64,000 bases of DNA from Rheum nobile (lineage: Eukaryota; Streptophyta; Magnoliopsida; Caryophyllales; Polygonaceae): contig WOAB01000506.1 in the NCBI GenBank assembly GCA_027886185.1, forward strand, positions 4,956,001-5,020,000, in the 5' to 3' direction. Positions within the stretch are counted from its first letter, which is position 1. Each line of letters starts with the position of its first letter. Positions 20,960 through 32,319 of the stretch are shown one piece after another. Below the pieces are notes generated by a model. The model had not been told where the DNA came from, made no database searches, and saw only the letters and a program-made list of their open reading frames with translations. The translations under genes and the position numbers were made by a program.

Positions 20960-23900
20960 ATGGAGAAACTCGACGAGATCGCACTAGATCCTTTAAAGCC
21001 AAGCCAAACGGTAAGGGTCGGGTCGGATCTGGACGACTCGACCAGACAACAACTTCTCGATTTTCTCAGGACCAATGCCGACTGTTTCGCATGGTCGCAT
21101 GAGGATATGGTCGGAATATCTCCCAACGTTATTACTCATAAATGAAATGTGGATCCATCTCATCCCCCTATTAAGCAAAAACGCAGGAAGTTCGCTCCCG
21201 AGCGGAACAAAATAGTCGACGACGAGGTCAAAAGCTTACTGGAAACAGGAAAAATCAGAGAAGTCCACTATCCCGAATGGCTAGCCAACGTGGTCGTAGT
21301 CCAGAAGAAGAACGGCAAGTGGAGAGTCTGCATCGACTTCACAGACCTCAACAAGGCTTGTCCCAAGGACTCGTTTCCTCTACCCCATATCGACGCCATG
21401 GTCGACGCCACGGCAGGGCACGGAATGCTCACTTTCATGGACGCTTTAAGCAGCTACAATCAGTTCCTCATGGATCCTGACGATCAAGAAAAAACAGCGT
21501 TCATCACCAGTCAAGGTATCTATTGTTACAAAGTAATGCCCTTTGGTCTAAAAAATGCAGGGGCTACGTATCAACGACTAGTCAACAAAATGTTCAAAGA
21601 CCAAATCGGAGACACGATGGAAGTCTACATAGACGACATGTTGGTCAAATCCAAAAAGAAAGAAGATCACGTAGACCACCTACGCGACAGCTTCGAGGTG
21701 CTCAAAAGGTACAACATGAAACTAAACCCTACTAAATGCTCCTTTGGAGTGTCGTCAGGGAAGTTCTTAGGTTATATGGTGACACAAAGAGGAGTAGAAG
21801 CCAGCCCAGAACAGATCAAGGCTCTCATCAACCTTCGATCCCCCCGATGTGTCAAAGACGTACAAAAGCTCACAGGTCGGATAGCAGCTCTGAACAGATT
21901 CATCTCCAAATCATCCGACAAGTGCAAACCCTTCCACGACGCACTCAAGAAGAACAAATCCTTTCAATGGACGGAAGAACACGAAACAACATTTCAGAAC
22001 CTCAAAGAATACCTGGCCAGTCCCATGTTACTGACTAAACCTAAAGGCGACGAGCCCTTATTTCTTTATCTTGCAGTGTCAGAATCGGCCGTAAGCGCTG
22101 TACTGGTCAGAGAGGAGGATGGCAAACAGTCGCCAATATACTACGTCAGTCGGACGCTATTATCAGCCGAAATGAGGTATTCGTCACTTGAAAAGCTCGT
22201 ATTATCATTGGTAATAGCTTCGAACAAACTCAAACCATATTTTGAATCTCATACTATTACTGTTCGCACTAATCATTCCATGAGAGCTATCATGAGGAAA
22301 CCTGAGTTCACAGGACGAATGACCAAATGGGCCATACACCTCAGTGGTTATGACATCGAATACGAGCCCAGGACAACGATCAAGTCGCAAGCTTTAGCCG
22401 ACTTTGTGGCTGATTTCAGTCCGACCCTAGAGCAAGAAGCCACAAAAGAAGCAACTCAACTACTCGCAATAGACGAAACAGGTATATGGGAGCTCCACAC
22501 AGATGGGGCATCGAACGCCAGAGGATCGGAGCTTGGGGTCGTACTGAAATCGCCACAGGGGGACAAGATAGCCCAAGCTGTCAGATGTGAGTGGGATGCG
22601 ACTAACAACGAAGCTGAATACGAAGCACTCATCTTCGGACTCATCCTAGCTCGCGACCTAGGGGTCCGGGAGATCGAAGTCATTTGCGATTCCTTGATGG
22701 TCGTGAACCAAATACAGGGGTCGTACAATGCCAAAGATACCGGAATGATAGCCTACCTGGAGGTAGCCAAGAAACTGATCGCACAATTCCAGACATTCAA
22801 CGTCCGACAGGTGCCCAAGGATCTCAACTCCCAAGCTGACGCACTCGCCAATCTAGGATCCGTCCTAGACCCGAAAGAATTTCCACACATATCATTGTCC
22901 CACATCATGACGCCAGCCGTCCCAAGGACATCCGTCGAGTTAACAACACCACTCGAAGAACTCGTCGCCATGGAAATAGGTGACCGACCAGAAGAAGACA
23001 TCATTGACACCAATAACGACTGGACGCTACCTTACATCAGGTGGTTAAAAGACGGTATTCTACCCGATGACAAGATAGAAGCAAAAAGGCTCAATGTACA
23101 AGCACTCTCTTACGATATCATTGACAATATCTTGTACAAAAAGATATGTTACAGGGCTACTCCTACGATGCCTTAAGACTCCAGAAGTTGGACGTATCTT
23201 ACAATCATTAGATGAAGGAGAGTGTGGCAACCACACCGGCGGACGAAGCCTCTCAGGAAAAGCCCTCCGAAACGGGTACTATTGGCCAACAATGAACCAA
23301 GACGCCATGAAATACACCAAGAAGTGTGACGCCTGCCAGCGGCACGCACCCGTCCATCATCAGCCTTCAGAGCTCCTCCATCCGACCCTGGCTCCATGGC
23401 CCTTCATGCGATGGGGAATGGACATTGTCGGAAAGCTTCCCCCCGCGTCGGGTCAAAGAGTTTTCTTCCTTGCCATGACGGACTACTTCTCTAAATGGAT
23501 CGAAGCCGAAGCCTACAGAGAGGTAAAAGATCAACACGTCATTTCATTCATAAAACGCAATATCTTGTGCAGATTTGGCGTCCCATCAGAAATCGTGTGC
23601 GACAACGGTTCCCAATTCATCAGTCATAAGACTCAAGCCTTCTGCGACCAATGGAACATCAAATTGGTCACATCCATACCTCGGTATCCGCAATCCAACG
23701 GACAAGCCGAATCCAGAAACAAGATCATTATCAACAACCTCAAGAAACGCCTCACAGGGGCTAAAGGCAAATGGGCAGACGAACTCCCACTTATTCTCTG
23801 GTCCGACAGGACTACTCCAAAAAATGCGATCGGGAAATCGCCTTTCTCTCTCGTCTACAGGAGTAAGGCGGTCATCCCGGCTGAGTTACTGGTTCCGACC

Positions 23901-24257
23901 GCTCGCTGCAACCTTCAGACAAACGAACAAAACGACATCGAACTAGCACATAATCTCGACACAGTGGACGAAATCAGAGAGAGAGCTCGAATCAGGATGG
24001 TCAGGTTCCAACAACAAGTCGCAAGGAGTTACAACAAGAACGTCTGAATCAAGGCATTCAAGGTCGGAGACTGGGTCCTAAGGAAGACATTCTAGAACAC
24101 CAAGAACCCATCCGACGGAAAGCTAGCACCACAATGGGAAGGACCTTAATTGATCACCGAAGTGGTCGGACAAGGAGCGTATCAGTTAGAAGACAAAGAC
24201 GGACAACCAATCCCGAGGAGTTGGAACGCAACACATCTCAAGCTATACCATTTCTGA
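20960..24257 (+). pseudogene. T3 pol: RT, two RNase H regions, integrase, broken
   Basis: Collinear with T1 pol. A TGA at 21143-21145 splits off the first 61 residues. The next open stretch (21149-23176, 675 residues) holds RT with VYIDDMLVK and both RNase H regions (HTDGASN, NEAEYEAL, CDSLMVVNQ, NSQADALA). A frameshift near 23145 moves to the frame of 23094-24047, which encodes the integrase zinc region and the DDE core (CDNGSQF, SNGQAES). A CGA-to-TGA at 24045-24047 and two more stops (near 24093 and 24148) precede the HLKLYHF terminus. Confidence 0.9.
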
Positions 24258-24294
24258 ACCGATAAGTTAAAAACATCACGCAAAACTCTATACA

Positions 24295-24475
24295 TCGCAT
24301 ATACATTGCTATCTATCACATGCTATCATATATACATTGCCATCTATCGCATATATATCGCATGCTATCGCATATACATTGCCATCCGTCGCATATATAT
24401 CGCATGCTATCGCATATACATTGCCATCCGTCGCATACATATCGCATGCCATCGCATATACATCGCTACTTTCTT
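24295..24475. repeat. Minisatellite of CGCATATACATTGCCATC type in T3
   Basis: Units of about 18-40 bp (CATATACATTGCCATCYRTCG with ATATATCGCATGCTATCG spacers) repeat between the ends of pol and the aORF, at the same place as the T1 array. Confidence 0.75.
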
Positions 24476-25002
24476 TTACATGTCATCATCTGACAATAAG
24501 CGAGGATTTCCTCCTTACAAAAACACAAATGCAGAACAGCATTTATATTGGACCCCGTCGTCCGCAAATGGACCCAGTCGTCCGCAAATGGATCCTGTCA
24601 TCCGCATATAGCGCTTACATTACACGATCGATCGGATTACGGGGATATGACAACACAGGCACGTCGGCACACCGCCTGCCTTATACAAAACATAAGGTGC
24701 AACACCTTATTACATTCACGCAATTAAACATAAGGAACAAACACCTTATTATATATTGCTTATCTCCCCGGCATAATATCATGACTAACACATACACAAA
24801 CACATCGCAGGCCTGCTCTACATACATACACACGGTGAAACCCCACTCGACGGAGCACACGGGTGAAACCGACATACACGACATACTAAACGCCGTCGAC
24901 AACTTCCTCGAAAGTTCGACGAACATGTACGAAACAAACTAGCATGCAATTCTACATGTAAAAACGCATTTGCAGCAAAATAAAAAGCATTTTTATAAAT
25001 AC

Positions 25003-25109
25003 GCGACCCGCGATGGCGGACGGGTCACCAAACCACATTGTCTTCCTACACATCTGTAGGACTTCATCAAACAGAAATATTCTGTGACCCGCGATGGTGG
25101 ACGGGTCGC
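25003..25109 (-). other. Conserved pair of hairpins downstream of the T3 aORF
   Basis: Palindromes at 25084-25109 and 25003-25028 are the T3 copies of the T1 pair. Each has one mismatch in the GCGACCC/GGGTCGC stem. They lie in the presumed 3' untranslated part of the antisense transcript. Confidence 0.6.
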
Positions 25110-25172
25110 CAAAACATACATTATCCAAAGGCACCAATTGTCTAAACCCACACACAAGTGGGACAAACAAAG

Positions 25173-27102
25173 TCAAGCATCGGGAACAACAACGTTACCT
25201 TCGGCAGGGGCTGGCTCCAATGGGGGTATCTCGTCGGTCGGCTTAGCATCTCCAGAATGAGCTTCGTCCTCATCGGCACCTTCATCCACAGCCTCTTCTC
25301 CGACGCCGGCTAAGCAGAACAGCTCCTGACCAAGATGGCCCTTTGGAAACATGGAGTCCAAAGTCTCCTTCTCCGCCTTCAGGTCCCAGAGCTCATGCTT
25401 GCCCTCGTTGAACTCTTCAATCATCTTGATGCGCGATTTCACCGCGTAGAAGGCCCCAACATCGCCAGCAATCTGACCGTCGGCAATCTGAGCTCGCTTC
25501 ACTTCCTCCTCAATGCCTGCCCTACACTCTTCAAACTCCCTCTGACATGCGACCAGCTCCCCTTGACAGCTCTTCAGCTCCCTGGTGAGACGACGCTCAG
25601 TCTCACGACAGCGACTCTCCTCTCCCACCAGCTTGGTCCTTAAAGAGGCAAGGTCGAACTCTGACCTAGCAGCCCTATCCTCAGCCTTGACAAGCATCGC
25701 CTGGACACCGGAGTAAGCTCCCAAGAAGTATTGAAAAGCCTGACAAAAAGGCATACGACAACACAAATACACGAATCAGAAAACACAGTCGAACAAAAGA
25801 AATACAAAAACGCACAAAACAAAGGGCAACACACCCTCCACGCGGAACTGCTCGCTTCACCAATGCAGTCCAAAGGGGAGACGTCCTTAACTTCCGACTT
25901 CAAAGTCGGGTCTTGAGCGCGAAAAAGATCAACGATCGACGGCCCTACGGCACCGATCTTGCCGACCCCTTCGGCGGTCGCGCCTTTCTTCTTAGGGACG
26001 TCCTCCGCCTTGACATCATCAGGACGAGCACTCACTTTCCTCTTAGAGCCAGCTTTAACCGTAGTCGTTAGGTCAATCAGAGCCGGTTTGCTCGACGCCG
26101 CCTTGGCTGCTGCTTTCCTTTACTCAATCAAGCTTTTTCCCAACGCCACCCTCAGGCGAGCACTCGACCGACCACCAGGGGAACCTAACACGACAGGACA
26201 ACAAAAAAGGAGAAATCCTAAAGTACACGACAAAGTGAAAAACAATAAAAAGACTCCTAAAGCCGAAAGTCTACCTTTCGCACGAGATGAAGAAACATTC
26301 GACATATCTTCTTGTGAGGCAGGAGTCGTCGCCAGCAAGTTGACGTTCACAAATTTCCTTTCAGACGCGGGAATCTCAAGCACAATCTTTGACAAGCCCT
26401 CTGATCGGCTACTCACTTCTAGATCCTCTGGTTCGGGGACTACAAAAAAAAAAGTTAAAGCAAGAGTTAAGACACACAAATACACGAAAGAAAAGACAAG
26501 TACATACTATCGACTCGCCATTCCGTCAACAAAAACGGACATTCTCCCTCCTTCTCCAGAGAAGAGCGTTCGACGAAAAAGAACTTCGACCCCTATCCGC
26601 GGTCGTTAACATCAGGGCTCTGCACCAAGGGCTTCCGACCAGGTCGGACACGCAACTGAACGCGACAGGAACTCTTCGATCCTATGAAGTAGTTGTACCA
26701 TAGGGCGTCGAAGTCAAAATCAGCCCCAGTTTGAACATTCACAAGGTCTAAAACCCTAAGTACTCTCCACGCCTGAGGCATTACTTGACATGGCGCCAGC
26801 GCCAACATAGCTAAGAAGTCCCTAACAAGGGGGGAAAAAGGAAACCTATGCCCTATTCTAAACGGGTAAGAGTAGAAGCAAACCCATCCCTCATAGCGAG
26901 CATCGGCCCTCTCGTCTGGGTGAGGCAGCCTGGCAACCGTCTCCGGCGGAAAACCTCCGACTTGGAGCACCTGATCCAGTTCCGCCTGGGACATAGTGCT
27001 AACCAACGCATCCGACTCCTTCAAAATAAAACGAGGAGGAGCTTTGCCTTCATGAGAATCGGAGAGAGTCTTCGACAACTCAGAAGCCTCGAGAGAAACC
27101 AT
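25173..27102 (-). pseudogene. T3 antisense ORF (aORF), best preserved copy, four exons
   Basis: Exons by GT...AG rules and by alignment with T1: 27102-26508, 26439-26275, 26184-25835 and 25739-25173. Exon 1 encodes the Transposase_28-like region (SQAELDQVLQVGGFPPE; APCQVMPQAWRVLRVLDLVN; FDALWYNYFIGSKSSCRVQL). Exon 3 is Lys/Ala-rich (SKRKVSARPDD, AEGVGKIGAVG). Exon 4 is an uninterrupted coiled coil of about 120 residues followed by an acidic tail ending VVVPDA. Two stops were seen: a TGG-to-TAG at about 26593 in exon 1, and a TAA near 26122 in exon 3. Function unknown in the family; a coding role apart from gag and pol is indicated by conservation. Confidence 0.75.
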
Positions 27103-27393
27103 TTTGAGAATGGGAAAAGAGGAGAATCGAAGAGCTACGACTAAGAGAAATCAGAAAGCTATGGCAAGAGAAACCAAGAGGCTTACCAGAAACTTGCAAA
27201 GGAAGATGATGAAGAGTAATCGATTCCTTCTGCTACGAATTCATGGAGGGAAGTGAAGGCCTACAGAGGCGTCGCATCATGCCTCGATCACGCGCCACGT
27301 AGCCCTGAGCAAACGCGCCAAATTGGAAGGTGGAGATCGCGTCTAGAGAAGTTGCCACGGATTCCGGTCAACTTGCCTAAACCGTAAGCCCAT

Positions 27394-27409
27394 AGCAACT
27401 TGGGGCTAT
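27394..27409 (+). other. Polypurine tract region of T3
   Basis: AGCAACTTGGGGCTAT abuts the 3' LTR. The same sequence abuts the T1 3' LTR on the other strand. It primes plus-strand DNA synthesis in this class of elements. Confidence 0.65.
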
Positions 27410-28066
27410 TGTTGGGCCTGGATTCTCCAGAGAAGATGGGTCAAATCGGTCGAGCCCAAGCCCATTGCCAATCGGAAGATCGAAGAAGAAAGCCCAGAGG
27501 ATCCGACGAGACGTCTCTGGTCGAATGCCTTCCGACAGGATCGCGAGGATCTCGCCAAGCATTAAATGCTAGATCACGCAACGGCCACTGCCTTCAAACC
27601 ACCATAAACGCAGAGATTTAATGGCTCAATCTTCACCATCACTCCGAGCATTGAAGATGGAATATTCGGCCGAAGCATAAACGGTCACAAGAGTAAAAGA
27701 CTTACCATATCAGGACGACGAGGAAGATAAGAAGAAGACGACACAATTACACACAGGACAGGCATTCTTACTCAGAATAGCACTCTCGCTCTCCATCTAG
27801 CTCTCTAACGGCTGCCTACGCCTGACCCCTGCCGGTCGCCACTCACAAGTCATCGGTCGAGTCCCACTCGATCTCTGGTTTTATTACGATAAGTTGTATC
27901 ACGATTCAGTCTGGTTAACACGACATCTAATAAAATCATCACGCTATTATACATTTATTCTGTGTTTATCTGTTTTTGGCTTGGTTTGGATTGTTTTCTA
28001 TCACCCGATCGACTAGTTACCCCGTCTAAGGCGATTTAGGTCGTCCGATCTTTTCGCCCCAAAACA
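27410..28066 (+). repeat. 3' LTR of T3
   Basis: 657 bp, matching 17595-18263 but lacking 12 bp (TAAAACACACCA, near 17960 in the other copy). Followed by target duplication gatac. Confidence 0.93.
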
Positions 28067-28071
28067 GATAC

Positions 28072-28252
28072 CATATTTTCGAAGGGGAATCCTGGTTCAG
28101 AGTTGTTCCAGCTGGACGGCGTCGGAGAAGAGTCCCCAGACGAAAGCGCCGGTGAGGATGAGGTCCATTCTGGCGACACCGTGCCGATCGAGCCCCAACC
28201 TTCTTCTGACCCGACTCCCAACGAGGGTAACGTTGTGACCCCTGACTCTTGA
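28072..28252 (+). pseudogene. T2 antisense ORF, last part
   Basis: Resumes the coiled-coil exon cut at 17594. The reading aligns with the acidic C-terminal tail of the T1 and T3 aORFs and ends ...VTPDS with TGA at 28250-28252. Confidence 0.75.
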
Positions 28253-28311
28253 TTTTTTTTGTGAATGACTTATGGTCCCACCTACGTGTGGGTAGAACAT
28301 TTTTTGGTTTG

Positions 28312-28428
28312 GCGACCCGTCTACCATCGCGGGTCGCATAATATGTTTTTTTTTTAAGAATGCTTGAAGTCCTGCATGTGTGTAGGCAGACAATATGTTT
28401 TGGCGACCCGTCCATCATCGTGGGTCGT
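28312..28428 (+). other. Conserved pair of hairpins downstream of the T2 aORF
   Basis: Palindromes at 28312-28337 and 28403-28428. The first keeps a perfect GCGACCCG/CGGGTCGC stem despite a changed loop; the second has decayed by two C-to-T type changes. Confidence 0.6.
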
Positions 28429-28975
28429 GTGGATGTAAAAAGTTTAGACTTTCTTTTATTGACGTAATCTGTTTTACAAAGGGTCGATCTTGTTTTGTGT
28501 CTATGTGTTTTGTCGGATTCTTCTAGAGAAGATAGTCGCGACGCCTTTGATCTGTGTCGGGTTTACCCATGTGCTCCGTCGAGTAGGGCTTTCCGCGTCG
28601 TGTAAGAAAAGGGAGGCCTGCAATTATATACGTTTATGTTTAGTCATGACTTAGTGTTATGCCGAGGAGGAAAGCAATATGTTTTTATTACGTAGATGTA
28701 ATAAGGTGTTTCGACCTTATGTTTTGTATAAGGCAGGCGGTGTGCCGGCGTGCCTCTGGTACTCATCTCCTCGTGTTCCGATCGATCGTGTAAGTGTAAT
28801 GTAAGTGCTTTTGTGTGACTGGATCCAGCTTGTATGTCTATGGTGTCATGTACTTATGGTCACAAGAACGTATCCTTGCTAGATGTAAATATTTAGGTTT
28901 ATGAAATAGAATTGAGTTTGTAGCAACGAATAGCATGCGAAAAATGAGAGGGTCTTAGTATCTTACTCTGTGGGT

Positions 28976-31900
28976 CTAGAAGTGATACAACTTCAGATGT
29001 GTAGCGTTCCAACTTCTTGGGATCGGTCGTCCGTCTTTATCCTCCAGTTGATATGCTCCTTGTCTGACTACTTCTTTGATGAGGTAGGGACCTTCCCACT
29101 GAGGTGCAAGCTTTCCATCGGTCGGATCCTTGGTATTCTGGAATGTCTTTCTAAGGACCCAATCACCAACTTTGAAGACTTTGGTACGAACGTTCTTGTT
29201 GTAACTTCTTGCGACCTGCTGCTGGAACCTGACCATTCTAATTCTGGCTATTTCCCTAGTCTCATCCACCGTATCCAAGTTGTGTGCTAGCTCGACGTCA
29301 TTTTGCTCATTCATCTGGAGGCCGTAATGGGCTGTCGGAACTAGTAGTTCGGCGGGAATGACCGCTTCGCTTCCGTAGACGAGTGAGAATGGTGATTGTC
29401 CGGTCGCATTCTTTGGGGTGGTCCTGTCGGACCAGAGGATGAGGGGAAGTTCGTCTGCCCATTTTCCTTTAGCCCCTGTGAGGCGTTTCTTGAGGTTGTT
29501 GATGATGATTTTGTTGCTAGACTCGGCTTGTCCATTGGATTGCGGATATCGAGGAGTGGATGTGACCAGCTTGATGGTCCACTGGTCATAGAAGGCTCGA
29601 GTCTTATGACTGATAAATTGGGAGCCATTGTCACATACGATTTCTGACGGGATGCCAAATCGGCACAAGATATTGCGTTTTATAAACGAAATGGAATGTT
29701 GATCTTTTACCTCTCGGTAGGCTTCGGCTTCGACCCATTTGGAAAAATAGTCTGTCATGGCGAGGAAGAAGACTCGTTGGCCCGACGCAGGTGGGAGCTT
29801 TCCAACGATATCCATCCCCCATCTCATGAAGGGCCATGGTGCTAAAGTCGGATGGAGGAATTCCGAGGGTTGATGTGGAACGGGTGCGTTTCGTTGGCAG
29901 GCGTCGCACTTCTTGGTGTACTCCATTGCATCTCTATTCATTGTGGGCCAGTAGTATCCCGTTCACAAGGCTTTCCCTGAGAGGCTTCGTCCTCCGGTGT
30001 GGTTGCCGCATTCTCTTTCATGTAACGATTGTAAGACGCGTCTGACTTCTAGAGTCTTGAGGCATCGTAGGAGTATCCTTGTGACGGATCTTTTGAACAA
30101 GACATCACTTATAATGTCGAAGGAAAGAGCTCGTACCTTTAGCCTTTTTGCTTCCATCTTATCGTTGGGCAGGATGCCGTCTTTTAGCCATTTGACGTAA
30201 GGTAGCGTCCAGTCGTCATGACCGTTGACGATGTCTTCCTCTGGTCGATCGCCTATCTCTAGTGTTACAAGTTCTTCTAGCGGCGTGCTCAGATCCTTGG
30301 GTGATCTTGGGACAGCTGGTGTTGTGACGTGTGCTTGTGGGATGTTTGGGAATTCCTTTGGATCCAAGACGGACCCTAGGTTGGCTAGTGCGTCAGCCTG
30401 AGCGTTGAGATATCTGGGAACCTGTCTAATGTCAAACTTTTAGAATTGGTCGATTAGTTTCTTGACCACGTCCAGATAAGCTATCATTATGTCGTCCTTG
30501 GCGTTGTATGATCCTTGTATTTGATTTACGACTAAGAGGGAGTCGCAGATGACTTCGATTTCTTGGACTCTTAGGCCGCGTGCCAGAATGAGCCCAAATA
30601 CGAGTGCTTCGTACTCAGCTTCGTTGTTGGTCGCGTCCCATTCGCATCTTACGGCTTGGGCTATCTTATCCCCTTGTGGTGATTTTAGCACGACTCCCAG
30701 CCTCGATCCTCTAGCATTCGACACGCCGTCTGTGTGGAGCTCCCATCTACATGTTTCCTTCGTCGCGAGCAATTGTGTTGCTTCTTTGACGGCTTCTTGT
30801 TCTAGGGTTGGGCTAAAATCTACCATAAAGTCGGCCAACGCTTGGGACTTGATCGTCGTCCTGGGCTCATATTCGATATCATAACCGCTGAGGTGTATGG
30901 CCCATTTGGCCATTCGTCCTGTGAAATCTGGTTTCCTCATGATTGCTCTCATAGGATGGTTAGTGCGGACAATTATAGTATGAGACTCGAAATAGGGTTT
31001 GAGTTAGTTTGACGCCATTACCAGTGATAGGACGAGTTTTTCCCATGTCAAGTACCTTGTCTCCGCCGGGAGTAGCGTTCGACTGACGTAGTAGATTGGC
31101 GATTGCTTATCGTCTTCTTCTCTGACTAATGTTGCGCTTACAGCGGATGCTAACACTGCTAGGTACAGCAACAGTGGCTCGTTGTCTCTGGGTTTTGCCA
31201 ATAGTAGGGAGATGGCTAGGTACTTCTTTAGATCTTGAAATGCGACTTCATGTTCTTCTATCCATTGGAAGGACTTGTTTTTTCTGAGAACGTCGTGGAA
31301 GGGTTTGTACCTGTCTGACGACTTCGAGATGAACCTGTTTAGAGTTGTTATTCGACATGTCAGTTTTTGTACGTCCTTGACATATCGAGGGGATCGGAGG
31401 TTGATGATGGCTTTGACCTGCTCTGGGTTGGCTTCTATTCCTCTTTGTGTCACCATGTACCCCAAGAATTTCCCTGATGAAACTCTGAAAGAACATTTCA
31501 TGGGATTTAGTTTCATGTTATATCTTTTTAGTACCTCGAAGTTGTCGCGGAGGTGATCGATGTGGTCCTTCTTCTTTTTTGATTTGACTTGCATGTCATC
31601 TATGTAGACTTCCATTGTGTCCCCAATCTGATCTTTGAACATCTTGTTGACTAGTCGTTGATAAGTAGCCCCTGCATTTTTTAGTCCGAAGGGCATCACT
31701 TTATAACAATAAATACCTTGAGTTGTAACGAATGCCGTTTTCTCTTGGTCTTCTGGTTCCATGAGGATCTGATTATAACCACTGAACGCGTCCATGAAGG
31801 ATAGCATTTTGTGTCCTGCTGTCGCATCGACCATGGCGTCGATATGAGGGAGTAGGAAGGAGTCCTTGGGACATGCTTTGTTAAGGTCGGTGAAGTCGAT

Positions 31901-32271
31901 GTAGACTCTCCACTTGCCATTTTTCTTTTGGACCACAACCACGTTGGCTAGCCACTCGGGATAGTCGACTTCTCTTATCTTTCATGTTTCCAGTAGGCTT
32001 CTGACTTCGTCATCGATGATCTTATTCCGCTCGGGGGCGAATTTCCTGCGCTTCTGCTTTACAGGGGATGAGATGGATCTACATTTAATTTATGAGTAAT
32101 AATGTTTGGAGATATCCCGACCATGTCTTCATGTGACCACGCAAAGCAGTCAGCATTAGATCGGAGTAAATCCAATATTTGTTGTCTGGTCGAGTCGTCC
32201 ATGTCCGACCCGACCCTTACCGTTTGGTTTGGCTTTGAAGGATATAGGGAAATCTCATCGAGTTTTTTCAT
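28976..32271 (-). pseudogene. T2 pol: RT, RNase H, integrase, broken
   Basis: Collinear with T1 pol on the minus strand. Start segment 32271-32059, then a frameshift. RT stretch 31942-31004 (312 residues, VYIDDMQVK). Second RNase H 30952-30440 (HTDGVSN, NEAEYEAL, CDSLLVVNQ). A linker and zinc region occupies 30367-29963. The integrase is open for 321 residues at 29941-28976, with CDNGSQF, SNGQAES and the terminus HLKLYHF. At least four interruptions separate these stretches. Confidence 0.9.
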
Positions 32272-32310
32272 TTCTGGTTTGATGTATCGACTAGGTCCTT
32301 CGTCGAACTG

Positions 32311-32319
32311 TGATTGCTA
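32311..32319 (-). promoter_or_regulatory. Leaky-stop motif TAG CAA TCA between T2 gag-protease and pol
   Basis: Matches UAG-CAR-YYA on the minus strand, with the pol Met codon 45 nt downstream in frame (32271). It has survived although both flanking frames are broken elsewhere. Confidence 0.65.

Larger units (their letters stand above)
17595..28066 (+). mobile_element. T3: Tat-like retrotransposon nested in T2
   Basis: LTRs at 17595-18263 (669 bp) and 27410-28066 (657 bp) differ by one 12-bp deletion and about 11 substitutions (near 1.7%). Target duplication gatac is perfect (17590-17594 and 28067-28071). It has all parts of the T1 layout, including the antisense ORF. It is the youngest of the three by LTR divergence, yet has many coding defects, including a 347-bp tandem duplication in gag. 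Confidence 0.93.
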
